Assembly: GCF_022213065.1 (NCBI RefSeq)
Contig: NZ_JAKLJA010000019.1
Span: forward strand, 62,001-126,000
DNA length: 64,000 bases
Reading direction: 5' to 3'
Origin: Paraburkholderia tagetis
GTDB taxonomy: Bacteria; Pseudomonadota; Gammaproteobacteria; Burkholderiales; Burkholderiaceae
Shown here piece by piece: positions 17,062-25,878 of the stretch. The notes under the pieces were generated by a model. It saw only the letters and a list, made by a program, of their open reading frames with translations. It was not told where the DNA came from and did not search any database. The translations under genes were made by a program, and so were the position numbers. Position 1 is the first letter of the stretch; the number at the start of each line of letters is the position of its first letter.

Positions 17062-18531
17062 TCAGCCGGCGTCGGGCCGGCCTGGCCCTTCGCCTCGTCC
17101 AATTTCCGAACTCTGCGCGGCCGCGCCGACGTGCGCCGTCTTGCTCGACTGTTCCGTCGGGGCCGCGCCGCCGGCCCGTGCCTCTGTCTTCACCGGCACG
17201 TGCAGCACCGCGCGCGTGCCGCGCCACTTGCGTGGGCGCGCGCCGCCGGCTGCCATGCCCGACAACTCCCGCGCGCTTGCGGGAGATGTTGCGGCACCTC
17301 CCGGCGTGGCCTCGCCCCCGGCGGCGGCGCCAGCCATTGCATCGGCGAGATCGATCGAGCCGCCCAGCCGCGCGGCCGACGAAAACGCGAGATACAGCCC
17401 CACGCCGTGGCCGCCCTGCGTGCTTTCCACGGGCGCCGCGCCAAGCGACGCGCGCAGCGCCACCGGAATGCCTGGTCCCGCGTCGCAGACTTCGAAATCG
17501 ATAAAGCCCGCGCGCGCCGCGGGATACGCACGCAGCGTGACGAAATCGCGGCTCGCACGCGCGGCGTTGTCGAGCAGGATCGTGAGGATCTGGCCAACCG
17601 CGACGGTATCCTCGATGTACAGGCCGGAAGGCGCATTGCCAGGCAGTTCGAACTTCACATGCGGATGGCGCAGACGCCATTGTTCGACGAACGGCTCGAG
17701 CCATTCGCTCACGGCCTGGCGGCTGCCCGTCGACGACGCGCGGCTGCGCAGCCGCGCGAGCGCCGACGTGCACAGCGTAATCTGCTGGTCGAGCAGTTCG
17801 AGGTCGGCGCCATACGGCGCGAGACCTTTGTCGGTCCGCGCGATATCGCGCAGTTCCTCTGTGAGCATGGCGATGCTCGAGAGCGGGGTGCCGATCTCGT
17901 GCGCGACGGTGGCCGCCTGCACGCCGAGCGCGACCGCACGCTCGTCGCGCAGGAGGAGCTGCTGCGCGTCGGCGAGCGCGGCTTCGCGCTGGCGCAGCGC
18001 GCGCGACATGCGCGCGACGAACCACACGATGAGCGCCACGCTCACCATGAAATTCACCCACATGCCGCCACGGTAGTAATCGAAGAGATTCGCGGGATTA
18101 TCGAGATTGAGCGGGACGTTATCGAAACCGAGCAGTACGTAGCAAGCCACGGCGAAGGACGCGAGCCACGCGGTGAGATACCACGGCAGCACCGCGGCCG
18201 CGATGGCGAGCGACGGCAGATAGAGCGAGACGAATGGATTGGTGGTGCCGCCCGAGAGGAACAGCAGCGCGGAGAGCGCGCCGAGGTCGACCCAGATCTG
18301 GCCGAACAATTCGAGATTGGACTCGGGACGGTCCTGCGTGACGCGCAGCCAGGTGACGCCGTTGAACGCCACCTCCATGGCGATCACGAACAGCATGGCA
18401 GGCAACGGCAACTTCACGCCGAAAAAGAATTGCACGAAGGCAATCGTGCAGAGCTGGCCGATGATGGCGAGACTGCGCAGCCAGAATAAATGGCTGAGAT
18501 TGACACTAGCACTGACGGTTACGCGATGCAT
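17062..18531 (-). CDS. regB: RegB/PrrB-type redox sensor histidine kinase
   Basis: This 489-aa inner-membrane kinase has about six N-terminal membrane segments (residues 15-175). The quinone-binding heptapeptide GGxxNPF of RegB is present as GGTTNPF at 94-100. The phospho-acceptor is H211 in ATVAHEIGTPLSS, and a cysteine at 254 (QITLCTSALARL) matches the position of the redox-active RegB cysteine. ATP-binding boxes follow (LLDNAARAS, DAGPGIP, GHGVGLYLA). The C-terminal 90 or so residues are Gly/Ala-rich and of low complexity, an extension not needed for catalysis. It is transcribed just before the RegA-like regulator and divergently from the TPR gene at 18650. Confidence 0.9.
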   Translation of the reverse strand: MHRVTVSASVNLSHLFWLRSLAIIGQLCTIAFVQFFFGVKLPLPAMLFVIAMEVAFNGVTWLRVTQDRPESNLELFGQIWVDLGALSALLFLSGGTTNPFVSLYLPSLAIAAAVLPWYLTAWLASFAVACYVLLGFDNVPLNLDNPANLFDYYRGGMWVNFMVSVALIVWFVARMSRALRQREAALADAQQLLLRDERAVALGVQAATVAHEIGTPLSSIAMLTEELRDIARTDKGLAPYGADLELLDQQITLCTSALARLRSRASSTGSRQAVSEWLEPFVEQWRLRHPHVKFELPGNAPSGLYIEDTVAVGQILTILLDNAARASRDFVTLRAYPAARAGFIDFEVCDAGPGIPVALRASLGAAPVESTQGGHGVGLYLAFSSAARLGGSIDLADAMAGAAAGGEATPGGAATSPASARELSGMAAGGARPRKWRGTRAVLHVPVKTEARAGGAAPTEQSSKTAHVGAAAQSSEIGRGEGPGRPDAG

Positions 18532-18649
18532 GGTGTCAGTTTACCTGTTCGGACTCGTCTGATTCATTATCTTGAATAGGTTTGCTTCAATCTAAGTCAT
18601 CCGTCGGCTACATTCGATACGGCGCTTTCCGACAGGGCAGCCTGGCTAA

Positions 18650-20341
18650 ATGCAAACTCTTCTTCCCGGCACGCTTGCACGCGTGCGCGATCTCTTTCTC
18701 GATTTCGTCGATGCTGCAACCGGTGATGCAACGGAAACAACCGAAGCGGCTGCCCGCGAACTGCTCGCGAAAGCACGTGCCTCGCTGCACGGCCTCGACG
18801 ACGATGCGCTCATGCTCATCGCGGCAGGCGCGCGGGAACCCGCACTGGCCAGCGAGGCAATCCGCCTGAGCGCCGCGATCGCGAGACTCGAGCCGCAGCG
18901 CGCCGCCGCGTGGTTTGCCGCCGGACTCGCGCTCCAGTTCGCCAACCGCCACGCCGAAGCCGTGCAACCTTACCGCCATGCGCTCGCAATCAAACGAACG
19001 TTTCCAAATCTGCGGAACAATCTTGCTGGCGCATTGACGCAGATCAATATCGATATCAATAGCCGCGAAATCCTGGCACTGCTCGAAGAGTCCGTCGCGG
19101 CGGAACCGAACGACGCCAATGCGTGGATCAACCTCGGCCGCGTGCTGCCCACCGACACCGACATCGCGCGCCCGCTCGAAGCGAGTCGTCGCGCGCTCGC
19201 ACTCGCACCGCATAGCGCGCTGGCCGCGAACAATTACGCGATGGCGTGCCGGGAGGCCCAGCAATGGGACGAAGCCGAGCGGGCCGCACGCAGCGCTTGC
19301 CAGTATGCGCCGAACGACGCGTCGATGCGCCTGAACCTGTCGATGATCCAGCTCCTGCGCGGCAACTTCGCCGAGGGCTGGCCTGGGCACGAGGTGCGCT
19401 GGCAGGGCGCGAGCGAACTGGCCGCGGGCCGCCCGAGCTTCCCCAAACCCGAGTGGCGCGGCGAGCCGCTAGCCGGCCGCACGCTGCTGGTGTGGGGTGA
19501 GCAGGGCATGGGCGACCTGCTGCAGTTCTGCCGCTACGTGCCGATGCTCGCCGAGCGCGTGCATCGCGAAGGCGGCCGGCTGGTCTGGAATTCGTTTCCG
19601 CAGATGGGCGCGCTGCTCTCGCGCAGTCTCGGCAGCCATTGCGATCTTTACTGCGCGGGCGGCGGTGTCGAGGCGTTGCCGTCCTACGACTGCGAAGTGT
19701 CGCTGTTGAGCCTGCCATTGATTTTCGGCACGCGCGAGGACACGATCCCACGCCCCACGCGGTACCTCGCACCGGAGCCCGCGGCGGCGGCGCGCTGGCG
19801 CGACCGGCTCGCGGGGGAGCGACGCCTGAAGGTCGGGCTCGCGTGGACGGGCAGCCTCACGCACAAACGCAATCCGTTCCGGCGCGTCGGGCTCGAACGC
19901 TTCGTGAAACACTTCGCGGCGAACTTCACGGGCAGCGCCGATGCGGCGTTCTACTCGCTGCAGCCCGATGCCGGCGCCGAGGTCGAGGCCGCGCGCGCGG
20001 CGGGCTTCGAGATCGCGGACTACAGCGCCGAATGGCGCACCTTCGACGACACTGCTGCATTCGTCGACGCACTCGATCTCGTGATCTCGGTCTGTACGTC
20101 GAGCGCGCATCTGGCAGGCGCGCTCGGCCAGCGCACGTGGGTGCTGCTGGACGTGAATCCGCATTGGGTCTGGGAACTGGAGCGGCGCGACAGCCCGTGG
20201 TATCCGCACACGACGCTGTATCGGCAAAAGCGGTTCCGCGAGTGGGAACCCGTTCTGGACAAAGTGAGCGCCGACCTCGCGAAGCTCGCCAGCGAGCATC
20301 GGGCAAAGCAGACGCAGCAAGAAGCTCGGCCGGCACGGTAG
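18650..20341 (+). CDS. tetratricopeptide repeat protein with glycosyltransferase-like C-terminal domain
   Basis: The 563-aa protein carries TPR-type helices over about residues 80-250 (for example WFAAGLALQFANRHAEAVQPYRHAL is an A/B helix pair, and ANNYAMACREAQQWDEAERA another). Its C-terminal half has the GT-B-like pattern seen in TPR-linked glycosyltransferase-like proteins: LLVWGEQGMGDLLQFCRYV, VGLAWTGSLTHKRNP, DLVISVCTSSAHLAGALG. No signal peptide or membrane segment is present. The donor and acceptor are unknown; a role in glycosylating surface or flagellar proteins would be typical but is not shown. It is divergent from the RegB-like kinase. Confidence 0.82.
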   Translation: MQTLLPGTLARVRDLFLDFVDAATGDATETTEAAARELLAKARASLHGLDDDALMLIAAGAREPALASEAIRLSAAIARLEPQRAAAWFAAGLALQFANRHAEAVQPYRHALAIKRTFPNLRNNLAGALTQINIDINSREILALLEESVAAEPNDANAWINLGRVLPTDTDIARPLEASRRALALAPHSALAANNYAMACREAQQWDEAERAARSACQYAPNDASMRLNLSMIQLLRGNFAEGWPGHEVRWQGASELAAGRPSFPKPEWRGEPLAGRTLLVWGEQGMGDLLQFCRYVPMLAERVHREGGRLVWNSFPQMGALLSRSLGSHCDLYCAGGGVEALPSYDCEVSLLSLPLIFGTREDTIPRPTRYLAPEPAAAARWRDRLAGERRLKVGLAWTGSLTHKRNPFRRVGLERFVKHFAANFTGSADAAFYSLQPDAGAEVEAARAAGFEIADYSAEWRTFDDTAAFVDALDLVISVCTSSAHLAGALGQRTWVLLDVNPHWVWELERRDSPWYPHTTLYRQKRFREWEPVLDKVSADLAKLASEHRAKQTQQEARPAR

Positions 20342-20470
20342 ACGCCCCCCGGACGGCGCACCACTCGGCGCACCACGCGGCGCATAACCGGGCGCTAACG
20401 CGGGCAATCGAACCGTGTGCAAGCGCAGGGCCACCCCGGCTGCCGCGCCATGTACGCCGCAGAGGCTCAG

Positions 20471-20510
20471 CAGTTCAGCAGTTCAGCAGCTCAACAGTTC
20501 AACAGTTCAG
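20471..20510. repeat. five 8-bp tandem repeats
   Basis: CAGTTCAG, CAGTTCAG, CAGCTCAA, CAGTTCAA and CAGTTCAG follow one another without gaps. The array touches the stop codon of the minus-strand CWC gene. Copy-number change would not alter that protein, except perhaps at its stop. Confidence 0.85.
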
Positions 20511-20737
20511 CGGCTTTCACCCGCGCCCTGAGCCGCTGCGCCCGCGGCAACGGCGGCGGCAAGGCACTCGGGACACAGACAGCGCCCGCGCGGATCGAGC
20601 TGACTCGCCGGCACGGCGGGCAGCGTCTTGCACCAGCAGTCGAATGGCTCGGTGTGCCTGCCGCAGTCGAAGGCACTGCCGCAACGCGGGCAGCGGGCGC
20701 TCTTCACGGCGGGGACGGGGCTTGCGGGGGCGGTCAT
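20507..20737 (-). CDS. cysteine-rich CWC family protein
   Basis: This small 76-aa protein has eight cysteines arranged as CPRCGSAFDC, FDCWC and CLCPEC. The FDCWC box defines the CWC family. The arrangement suggests one or two zinc-binding knuckles. Its role is not established. There is no signal peptide. It converges on the TPR gene, from which it is separated by a repeat-rich gap. Confidence 0.8.
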   Translation of the reverse strand: MTAPASPVPAVKSARCPRCGSAFDCGRHTEPFDCWCKTLPAVPASQLDPRGRCLCPECLAAAVAAGAAAQGAGESR

Positions 20738-21045
20738 GGCGGCGCGCTCCTGGCGAGGCCGGATTCAATGGGAAAATGATGCCACAGGACGACGCAAACG
20801 CCTGAGGTTCGTCCATCGAACGCATTTGGGTTGAGCGAAAATAGCGCGCGATCGCCGGAATTCGCTTCAATTGTGCGTAACGCCGCGCACGGGCGCCACC
20901 TTGTTGCGCCGTCGTCCGCCCATCCTGTCGAAAACCCTGTTGCACCGCGCCAGTCCTGTACAATTCGGCCTGTTTCAGCCGCGCTTTCCTGAGTGCGCCT
21001 TTTTCAGCCGTTTTTCGCTCCGTTTTCCTGTCCAGTCCCGCCGCC
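20738..21045. other. divergent intergenic region before argB
   Basis: It contains the 5' regions of the CWC gene (minus) and argB (plus). A TACAAT at 20959-20964 could be an argB -10 box, but the nearest -35-like TTGCAC (20940-20945) is only 13 bases away. I therefore do not annotate a promoter. No gene is seen. Confidence 0.4.
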
Positions 21046-21945
21046 ATGTCCGAGCCCATCGACCTCTCGCAGATCGCGCCCACCCTGAAAGCCGAAATCC
21101 TGGCCGAAGCGCTGCCTTACATTCGCCAGTACCACGGCAAGACCATCGTCATCAAATACGGCGGCAACGCCATGACCGAAGAGCGGCTCAAGCAGGGCTT
21201 CGCTCGCGACGTGATCCTGCTCAAGCTCGTGGGCATCAATCCGGTCATCGTGCACGGCGGCGGCCCGCAGATCGACACGGCGCTCAAGAAGATCGGCAAG
21301 CAAGGCACGTTCATCCAGGGCATGCGCGTCACCGATGAAGAAACCATGGAAGTCGTCGAGTGGGTGCTCGGCGGCGAGGTGCAGCAGGACATCGTCACGC
21401 TCATCAATCACTTCGGCGGCCATGCGGTCGGCCTGACCGGCAAGGACGGCGGCCTGATCCACGCGCGCAAGCTGATGATGCCGGACCGCGACAACCCGGG
21501 TCAGTACATCGACATCGGCCAGGTGGGCGAAGTCGAGGCGATCAACCCGGCCGTCGTGAAGGCGCTCCAGGACGACGCGTTCATTCCGGTGATCTCGCCG
21601 ATCGGCTTCGGCGAAGACGGCCTCTCGTACAACATCAACGCCGATCTGGTGGCGGGCAAGCTCGCGGTCGTGCTCAACGCCGAGAAGCTCGTGATGATGA
21701 CCAACATCCCCGGCGTGATGGACAAGGCGGGCAATCTGCTCACCGACCTGTCCGCGCGCGAGATCGACGCCCTCTTCGAAGACGGCACGATCTCGGGCGG
21801 CATGCTGCCGAAGATCTCGTCGGCGCTCGACGCGGCCAAGAGCGGCGTGCGCTCCGTGCACATCATCGACGGCCGTATCGAGCACTCGGTGCTGCTCGAA
21901 ATCCTGACCGAGCAGCCGTTCGGCACGATGATCCGCTCGCACTAA
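21046..21945 (+). CDS. argB: acetylglutamate kinase
   Basis: ArgB (299 aa) phosphorylates N-acetylglutamate, the second step of arginine synthesis. Amino-acid kinase family landmarks are visible: the lysine- and glycine-rich nucleotide loop (TIVIKYGGNAM), the substrate loop (PVIVHGGGPQID), GLTGKDGGL, SYNINADLVAGKLA and TNIPGVMDKAGN, ending in a GGMLPKISSALDAAK segment. The N-terminal helix of about 25 residues (MSEPIDLSQIAPTLKAEIL) is the type associated with arginine-inhibited hexameric ArgB, so feedback inhibition is likely. A HAD hydrolase gene follows after 80 bases. Confidence 0.97.
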   Translation: MSEPIDLSQIAPTLKAEILAEALPYIRQYHGKTIVIKYGGNAMTEERLKQGFARDVILLKLVGINPVIVHGGGPQIDTALKKIGKQGTFIQGMRVTDEETMEVVEWVLGGEVQQDIVTLINHFGGHAVGLTGKDGGLIHARKLMMPDRDNPGQYIDIGQVGEVEAINPAVVKALQDDAFIPVISPIGFGEDGLSYNINADLVAGKLAVVLNAEKLVMMTNIPGVMDKAGNLLTDLSAREIDALFEDGTISGGMLPKISSALDAAKSGVRSVHIIDGRIEHSVLLEILTEQPFGTMIRSH

Positions 21946-22025
21946 AATCTCATCTGGGCGCCGCCGGTTCCGCCGCGGCGCCCTCTCTCCCCTGCGCGGC
22001 GTCCGCGCTTCGCTTGGCTCATCGC

Positions 22026-22790
22026 ATGATGAACGTCTCACGCCCGCTTCGCCGCCGGCCGTCGCATGCTGGCCAGCGCACCACCAGCGCCGGCGATCGC
22101 GCCCCCGTCTGGCTCTTCGACCTCGACAACACGTTGCACTGCGCCACACGCGCGATCTTCCCGGCCATCAACCGCGGCATGACGCAGTACATCATCGACG
22201 CGCTCGGCGTGAGCCGCGACGTCGCGAACCATCTGCGCACGAGCTACACACACCGTTACGGCGCGACGCTGCTGGGCCTCACGCGCCATCATCCAGTCGA
22301 TCCGCACGACTTCCTGAGGGTCGTGCACACCTTCGACGACCTGCACGCGATGCTGCATGCCGAGCGCGGCCTCGCGCGCACGCTCGCGGCGCTGCCCGGC
22401 CGCAAGATCCTGCTGACCAACGCCCCCACGGACTACGCGCATGCGGTGCTCGCGGCGCTCGGCATCGAGCGGCTGTTCGAGCGCGTCGTGGCGATCGAGC
22501 ACATGCGCACGCGCGAACGCTGGCGCGCCAAGCCCGATCCCGCCATGCTGCGCAAGACGCTGCGCGATGCGCGCGTCGCGTTCGCTGATGCGATCCTTGT
22601 CGAGGACACGCGCGGGCATCTGAAGCGCTACCGGCGCCTCGGCATCCGCACGGTCTGGATCACCGGGCATCTGCCCACGCATATGGCGCGCAGCGGGCGG
22701 CCCCACTATGTCGATCATTGCGTTCGTTCGCTAAAATCTCTGGGACGCGGCCTGCAAAGCGGCGCATTGCGCAGCAGGCCACGCGTCTGA
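22026..22790 (+). CDS. HAD-superfamily pyrimidine 5'-nucleotidase-like hydrolase
   Basis: The 254-aa protein has HAD motif I as WLFDLDNTLHCAT (nucleophile Asp in DLDNT), motif II as KILLTNAPTDYA, the motif III lysine in RWRAKPDPAMLRK, and motif IV around LVEDTRGHLKR. The short-cap layout and the sequence around YGATLLGL match the pyrimidine 5'-nucleotidase (PpnN/SDT1-like) group, so dephosphorylation of nucleotide monophosphates is the likely activity. Two ATGs in tandem (22026 and 22029) are possible starts. It lies between argB and slmA in the same orientation, probably as an operon; slmA follows at 23060. Confidence 0.85.
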   Translation: MMNVSRPLRRRPSHAGQRTTSAGDRAPVWLFDLDNTLHCATRAIFPAINRGMTQYIIDALGVSRDVANHLRTSYTHRYGATLLGLTRHHPVDPHDFLRVVHTFDDLHAMLHAERGLARTLAALPGRKILLTNAPTDYAHAVLAALGIERLFERVVAIEHMRTRERWRAKPDPAMLRKTLRDARVAFADAILVEDTRGHLKRYRRLGIRTVWITGHLPTHMARSGRPHYVDHCVRSLKSLGRGLQSGALRSRPRV

Positions 22791-23059
22791 GCAACCGAAC
22801 GCCTAAGCGCAGACGGCGGGCATGCCGTGTGCGAACCGCCGCGCCGCCCGGGCTGCACGACTGCAACGCCCGCCGGACCACGGGCGGATTGCGGCAAGCC
22901 GGGCGAACCTAAGCGCAGCAACGAAACACAAACGCAACAACAGAGCAGAGAAAAGCAGCGCCCCTGAGCCACAGCACATCTGGGGGCGACAATAAACGGC
23001 AAGACTCAAACGGCCGGGCAGGCATGCAGCCCGCAGGCCGGACTCAGGGGGCGACCTTC

Positions 23060-23749
23060 ATGCAGCCGACCGAAACGCGTGACGCAGCCGTAGCAGCAAC
23101 CGCAGCAGCCGAATCTCCCGACTCCACACCGCGGCGCGGCAGCCGCCCGAAGCCGGGCGAGCGCCGCGTGCATATCCTCCAGACGCTCGCTTCGATGCTC
23201 GAAACGCCGCGCGGAGAAAAGATCACCACCGCCGCACTGGCCGCTCGCCTCAACGTCTCCGAGGCCGCGCTCTATCGCCATTTCGCGAGCAAGGCCCAGA
23301 TGTTCGAAGGCCTCATCGACTTCATCGAGCAGACGCTCTTCCAGCTCATCAACCAGATCGTCGCGAAGGAGCCGAGCGGCGCGTTGCAGGCGCGCGCGAT
23401 CGCTCTGATGCTGATTCAATTTGCGGCAAAGAACGCCGGCATGACGCGCGTGCTGACCTGCGAGGCGCTCGTGGGCGAGCACGAACGCCTCGCCGAACGC
23501 GTGAACCAGATGCTCGACCGCATCGAGGCCACGCTGCGCCAGTGCCTGCGTGTGAGTATTGCTGAGCAAGCGCAAGCCGAGGGCGGTACACCCGATGGGC
23601 GCCCGTCGAAAGCCGGCTACGATCCCGCTGTTCGCGCCAATTTGCTCGTCCGCTATGTCATCGGTAGTTGGCACCGCTACGCACAAAGCGGCTTCAAGCG
23701 CCCGCCCGGCGAGCACGCCGACGAGCAGATTCGCGTGATTCTTCAGTAG
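23060..23749 (+). CDS. slmA: nucleoid occlusion factor SlmA (TetR family)
   Basis: SlmA (229 aa from this start) binds specific DNA sites and blocks FtsZ assembly over the nucleoid. The N-terminal tail is disordered and rich in Ala/Pro/Ser. The DNA-binding helix-turn-helix is at about 65-95 (KITTAALAARLNVSEAALYRHFASK), followed by the long helical TetR_C domain ending RYVIGSWHRYAQSGFKRPP, which is diagnostic for SlmA. I prefer ATG 23060 (MQPTETRD, with a G-rich stretch upstream); ATG 23024 would add 12 residues. The general order argB-HAD-slmA is, as I recall, shared with other Burkholderia. Confidence 0.88.
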   Translation: MQPTETRDAAVAATAAAESPDSTPRRGSRPKPGERRVHILQTLASMLETPRGEKITTAALAARLNVSEAALYRHFASKAQMFEGLIDFIEQTLFQLINQIVAKEPSGALQARAIALMLIQFAAKNAGMTRVLTCEALVGEHERLAERVNQMLDRIEATLRQCLRVSIAEQAQAEGGTPDGRPSKAGYDPAVRANLLVRYVIGSWHRYAQSGFKRPPGEHADEQIRVILQ

Positions 23750-23854
23750 CCCGGCCGCGCCCACCTGGCGAGGCCCGGGCGTTACCCGACAGCGCTGCAT
23801 CGGACCAGGGTCCGTGCCAAAGCACGAACTTTGGTCGATAAGGAAAAGACCCGC

Positions 23855-24436
23855 ATGAACCGCCCGACCTCTGCCACCGCCTTGCCCATTCTCGCCGGCC
23901 TCTCCGCCCATTGGGGCTGGCTGCTCGCACGCGGCGTCGCCGCCATCGTATTCGGCGTGCTCGCCTTCGCGTGGCCCGGCCTCACCGTGCTCACGCTCGC
24001 CGTGGTCTGGGGCGCCTACGCGATCGTCGACGGCGCCTTCGCGCTGCTCTATGGCGCGCGCGGCGCCGGCACGCGGCGCTGGCCGTATGTCATCGTGGGC
24101 CTGATCGGCTTGATCGCAGGCCTCGTGGCGTTCTTCTTGCCCGGCGTGACGGCCATCGTCCTCGTCATGATCATCGGCTTCTGGGCGCTCGCCGTGGGCG
24201 TCTTCGAGATCATCTACGCAATCCAGTACCGGCACGCGATCGCGCACCCTTGGGCGGTCGGCCTCTCGGGGCTGCTCTCCGCCGCAGTGGGCGTCATCAT
24301 CGTCATGTTCCCGGGCGCGGGCGCGCTCTCGCTCATCTGGGTGATCGCCGCCTACGCGGTCCTTTACGGCATCTTGATGAGCATCGCGGCGCTCCATTTG
24401 CAGCGCTTGCACAACGCGCATCCGCACGGCGCGTGA
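23855..24436 (+). CDS. HdeD-family (DUF308) membrane protein
   Basis: This 193-aa protein has six predicted membrane helices arranged as three hairpins, for example LARGVAAIVFGVLAFAWPGL, VIVGLIGLIAGLVAFFLPG and AVGLSGLLSAAVGVIIVMFPG. The repeated W/F-P-G turn motif is characteristic of DUF308 (HdeD). In enterobacteria HdeD is tied to acid resistance; the function here is unknown. The ATG at 23855 has AAGGAA nine bases upstream. It lies between slmA and the metX leader. Confidence 0.85.
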   Translation: MNRPTSATALPILAGLSAHWGWLLARGVAAIVFGVLAFAWPGLTVLTLAVVWGAYAIVDGAFALLYGARGAGTRRWPYVIVGLIGLIAGLVAFFLPGVTAIVLVMIIGFWALAVGVFEIIYAIQYRHAIAHPWAVGLSGLLSAAVGVIIVMFPGAGALSLIWVIAAYAVLYGILMSIAALHLQRLHNAHPHGA

Positions 24437-24589
24437 GCCGCCGCAACGCGCACGGGCCGCTGCCGCTGCTGTGGTAGCGCCAGTTCGTCCGCGTTAATGT
24501 ACGAAGGGTACGAGGGACGCGCGGCGTTTTCCGTTATACTTTGCGTTCCTTGTGCATCACCCACGCGCCGATTTGCTGACTCGATTGCG

Positions 24590-24665
24590 GGCGCGTGAAC
24601 TCCTGGCCTGTTGCTGACTTCGGCCTGGAGTTCGATATAAATGCGGCTAAAGAGGTCGTCAGCTG
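24590..24665 (+). promoter_or_regulatory. candidate SAM-II-like riboswitch in the metX leader
   Basis: A seven-base-pair stem GAACTCC (24597-24603) / GGAGTTC (24627-24633) is followed directly by the motif ATAAATGCGGCTAAAGAGG (24637-24655). This corresponds nearly base for base to the 3' part of SAM-II aptamers (AUAAAUG-YR-GCUAAA-R-AGG). The loop base tract TTGC (24611-24614) can pair with GCGG (24643-24646) as a pseudoknot. A further GCTGAC/GTCAGC pairing (24613-24618 with 24658-24663) is an alternative. The element ends about 70 bases before metX, the classic SAM-II position, and a TATACT box (24535-24540) lies just upstream. The 5' loop departs from the consensus I remember, so this is a candidate. 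Confidence 0.5.
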
Positions 24666-24732
24666 CGCCGCTTCTTTCGCACTCCGCGCCCGCCGACACC
24701 GTTTAGCCGCCCAAAAACCGAAGGCGGAACGA

Positions 24733-25878
24733 ATGGAATCGATCGGCATCGTCGCTCCTCAAACACTGCATTTCGACGAGCCCCTGCAACTGCAGAACGG
24801 CACGGCGCTCGCCGGGTACGACCTCGTGGTCGAGACCTACGGCACGCTCAACGCCACGCGTAGCAACGCGGTGCTCGTCTGTCACGCACTCAACGCGTCG
24901 CACCATGTCGCGGGCGTCTATGCGGACAACCCGAAAGACGTCGGCTGGTGGGACAACATGGTCGGGCCGGGCAAGCCGCTCGACACCAACCGCTTCTTCG
25001 TGATCGGGGTGAACAATCTGGGCTCGTGCTTCGGCTCGACCGGCCCGATGAGCATCGACCCCGCCACGGGCAAGCCGTGGGGCGCGCGCTTCCCGGTGGT
25101 GACGGTGGAAGACTGGGTGGACGCCCAGGCGCTCGTGGCCGACCGCTTCGGCATCGAGAAGTTTGCCGCTGTGATGGGCGGCAGCCTCGGCGGCATGCAG
25201 GCGCTCGCGTGGAGCCTGCGCTACCCGGAGCGCATCGGCCATTGCATCGTGGTGGCCTCCACGCCCAAGCTCTCCGCGCAGAACATCGCGTTCAACGAAG
25301 TGGCGCGCTCGTCGATCCTCTCGGACCCCGACTTCCACGGCGGCGACTATTACGCGCACAACGTGAAGCCCAGGCGCGGCCTGCGCGTGGCACGCATGAT
25401 CGGCCATATCACCTATCTCTCGGACGACGACATGGCCGCGAAATTCGGCCGTGCGCTGCGCCGCGCCGAGGGCGCCGTGAACGACTACAACTTCAACTTC
25501 GACGTGGAGTTCGAAGTGGAGTCGTATCTGCGCTATCAGGGCGACAAGTTCGCCGATTACTTCGACGCCAATACGTATCTGCTGATCACGCGCGCGCTCG
25601 ACTACTTCGATCCCGCGAAGGACTTCGACGGCGATCTCACGCGCGCGCTCGCGCACACCAAGGCGAAATACCTCGTGGCGAGTTTCAGCACCGACTGGCG
25701 TTTCGCGCCCGCGCGCTCGCGCGAACTGGTGAAGGCGCTGCTCGACCACAAGCGCCAGGTGACCTACGCCGAGATCGACGCACCGCACGGCCACGACGCC
25801 TTCCTGCTCGACGACGCGCGCTATCACAACGTCGTGCGCGCCTATTACGAACGCATTGCCAACGAGGTGGGCGCATGA
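24733..25878 (+). CDS. metX: homoserine O-acyltransferase MetX (probably succinyl-specific)
   Basis: MetX (381 aa) acylates homoserine in the first committed step of methionine synthesis. It is an alpha/beta hydrolase with nucleophile S151 in VMGGSLGGMQ, a catalytic Asp in the FSTDWRF segment and a His in DAPHGHDAF. Burkholderia MetX proteins paired with metW are reported to prefer succinyl-CoA, so the product is probably O-succinylhomoserine, though residue-level proof is not attempted here. ATG 24733 gives MESIGIVAPQTLHFDEPL; the open frame extends upstream into the riboswitch-like leader and is not coding. Its stop overlaps the metW start by 4 bases. Confidence 0.95.
   Translation: MESIGIVAPQTLHFDEPLQLQNGTALAGYDLVVETYGTLNATRSNAVLVCHALNASHHVAGVYADNPKDVGWWDNMVGPGKPLDTNRFFVIGVNNLGSCFGSTGPMSIDPATGKPWGARFPVVTVEDWVDAQALVADRFGIEKFAAVMGGSLGGMQALAWSLRYPERIGHCIVVASTPKLSAQNIAFNEVARSSILSDPDFHGGDYYAHNVKPRRGLRVARMIGHITYLSDDDMAAKFGRALRRAEGAVNDYNFNFDVEFEVESYLRYQGDKFADYFDANTYLLITRALDYFDPAKDFDGDLTRALAHTKAKYLVASFSTDWRFAPARSRELVKALLDHKRQVTYAEIDAPHGHDAFLLDDARYHNVVRAYYERIANEVGA

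Noticed and set aside
20471..20510. Short direct repeats considered as a CRISPR array (also 8241-8272, 44779-44856, 53796-53831)
   Set aside because: Units of 5-12 bases are contiguous with no unique spacers, and no cas gene is present; they are simple tandem repeats.
20959..20964. TACAAT as the argB -10 box
   Set aside because: The best -35 candidate is only 13 bases away and no extended -10 is present.
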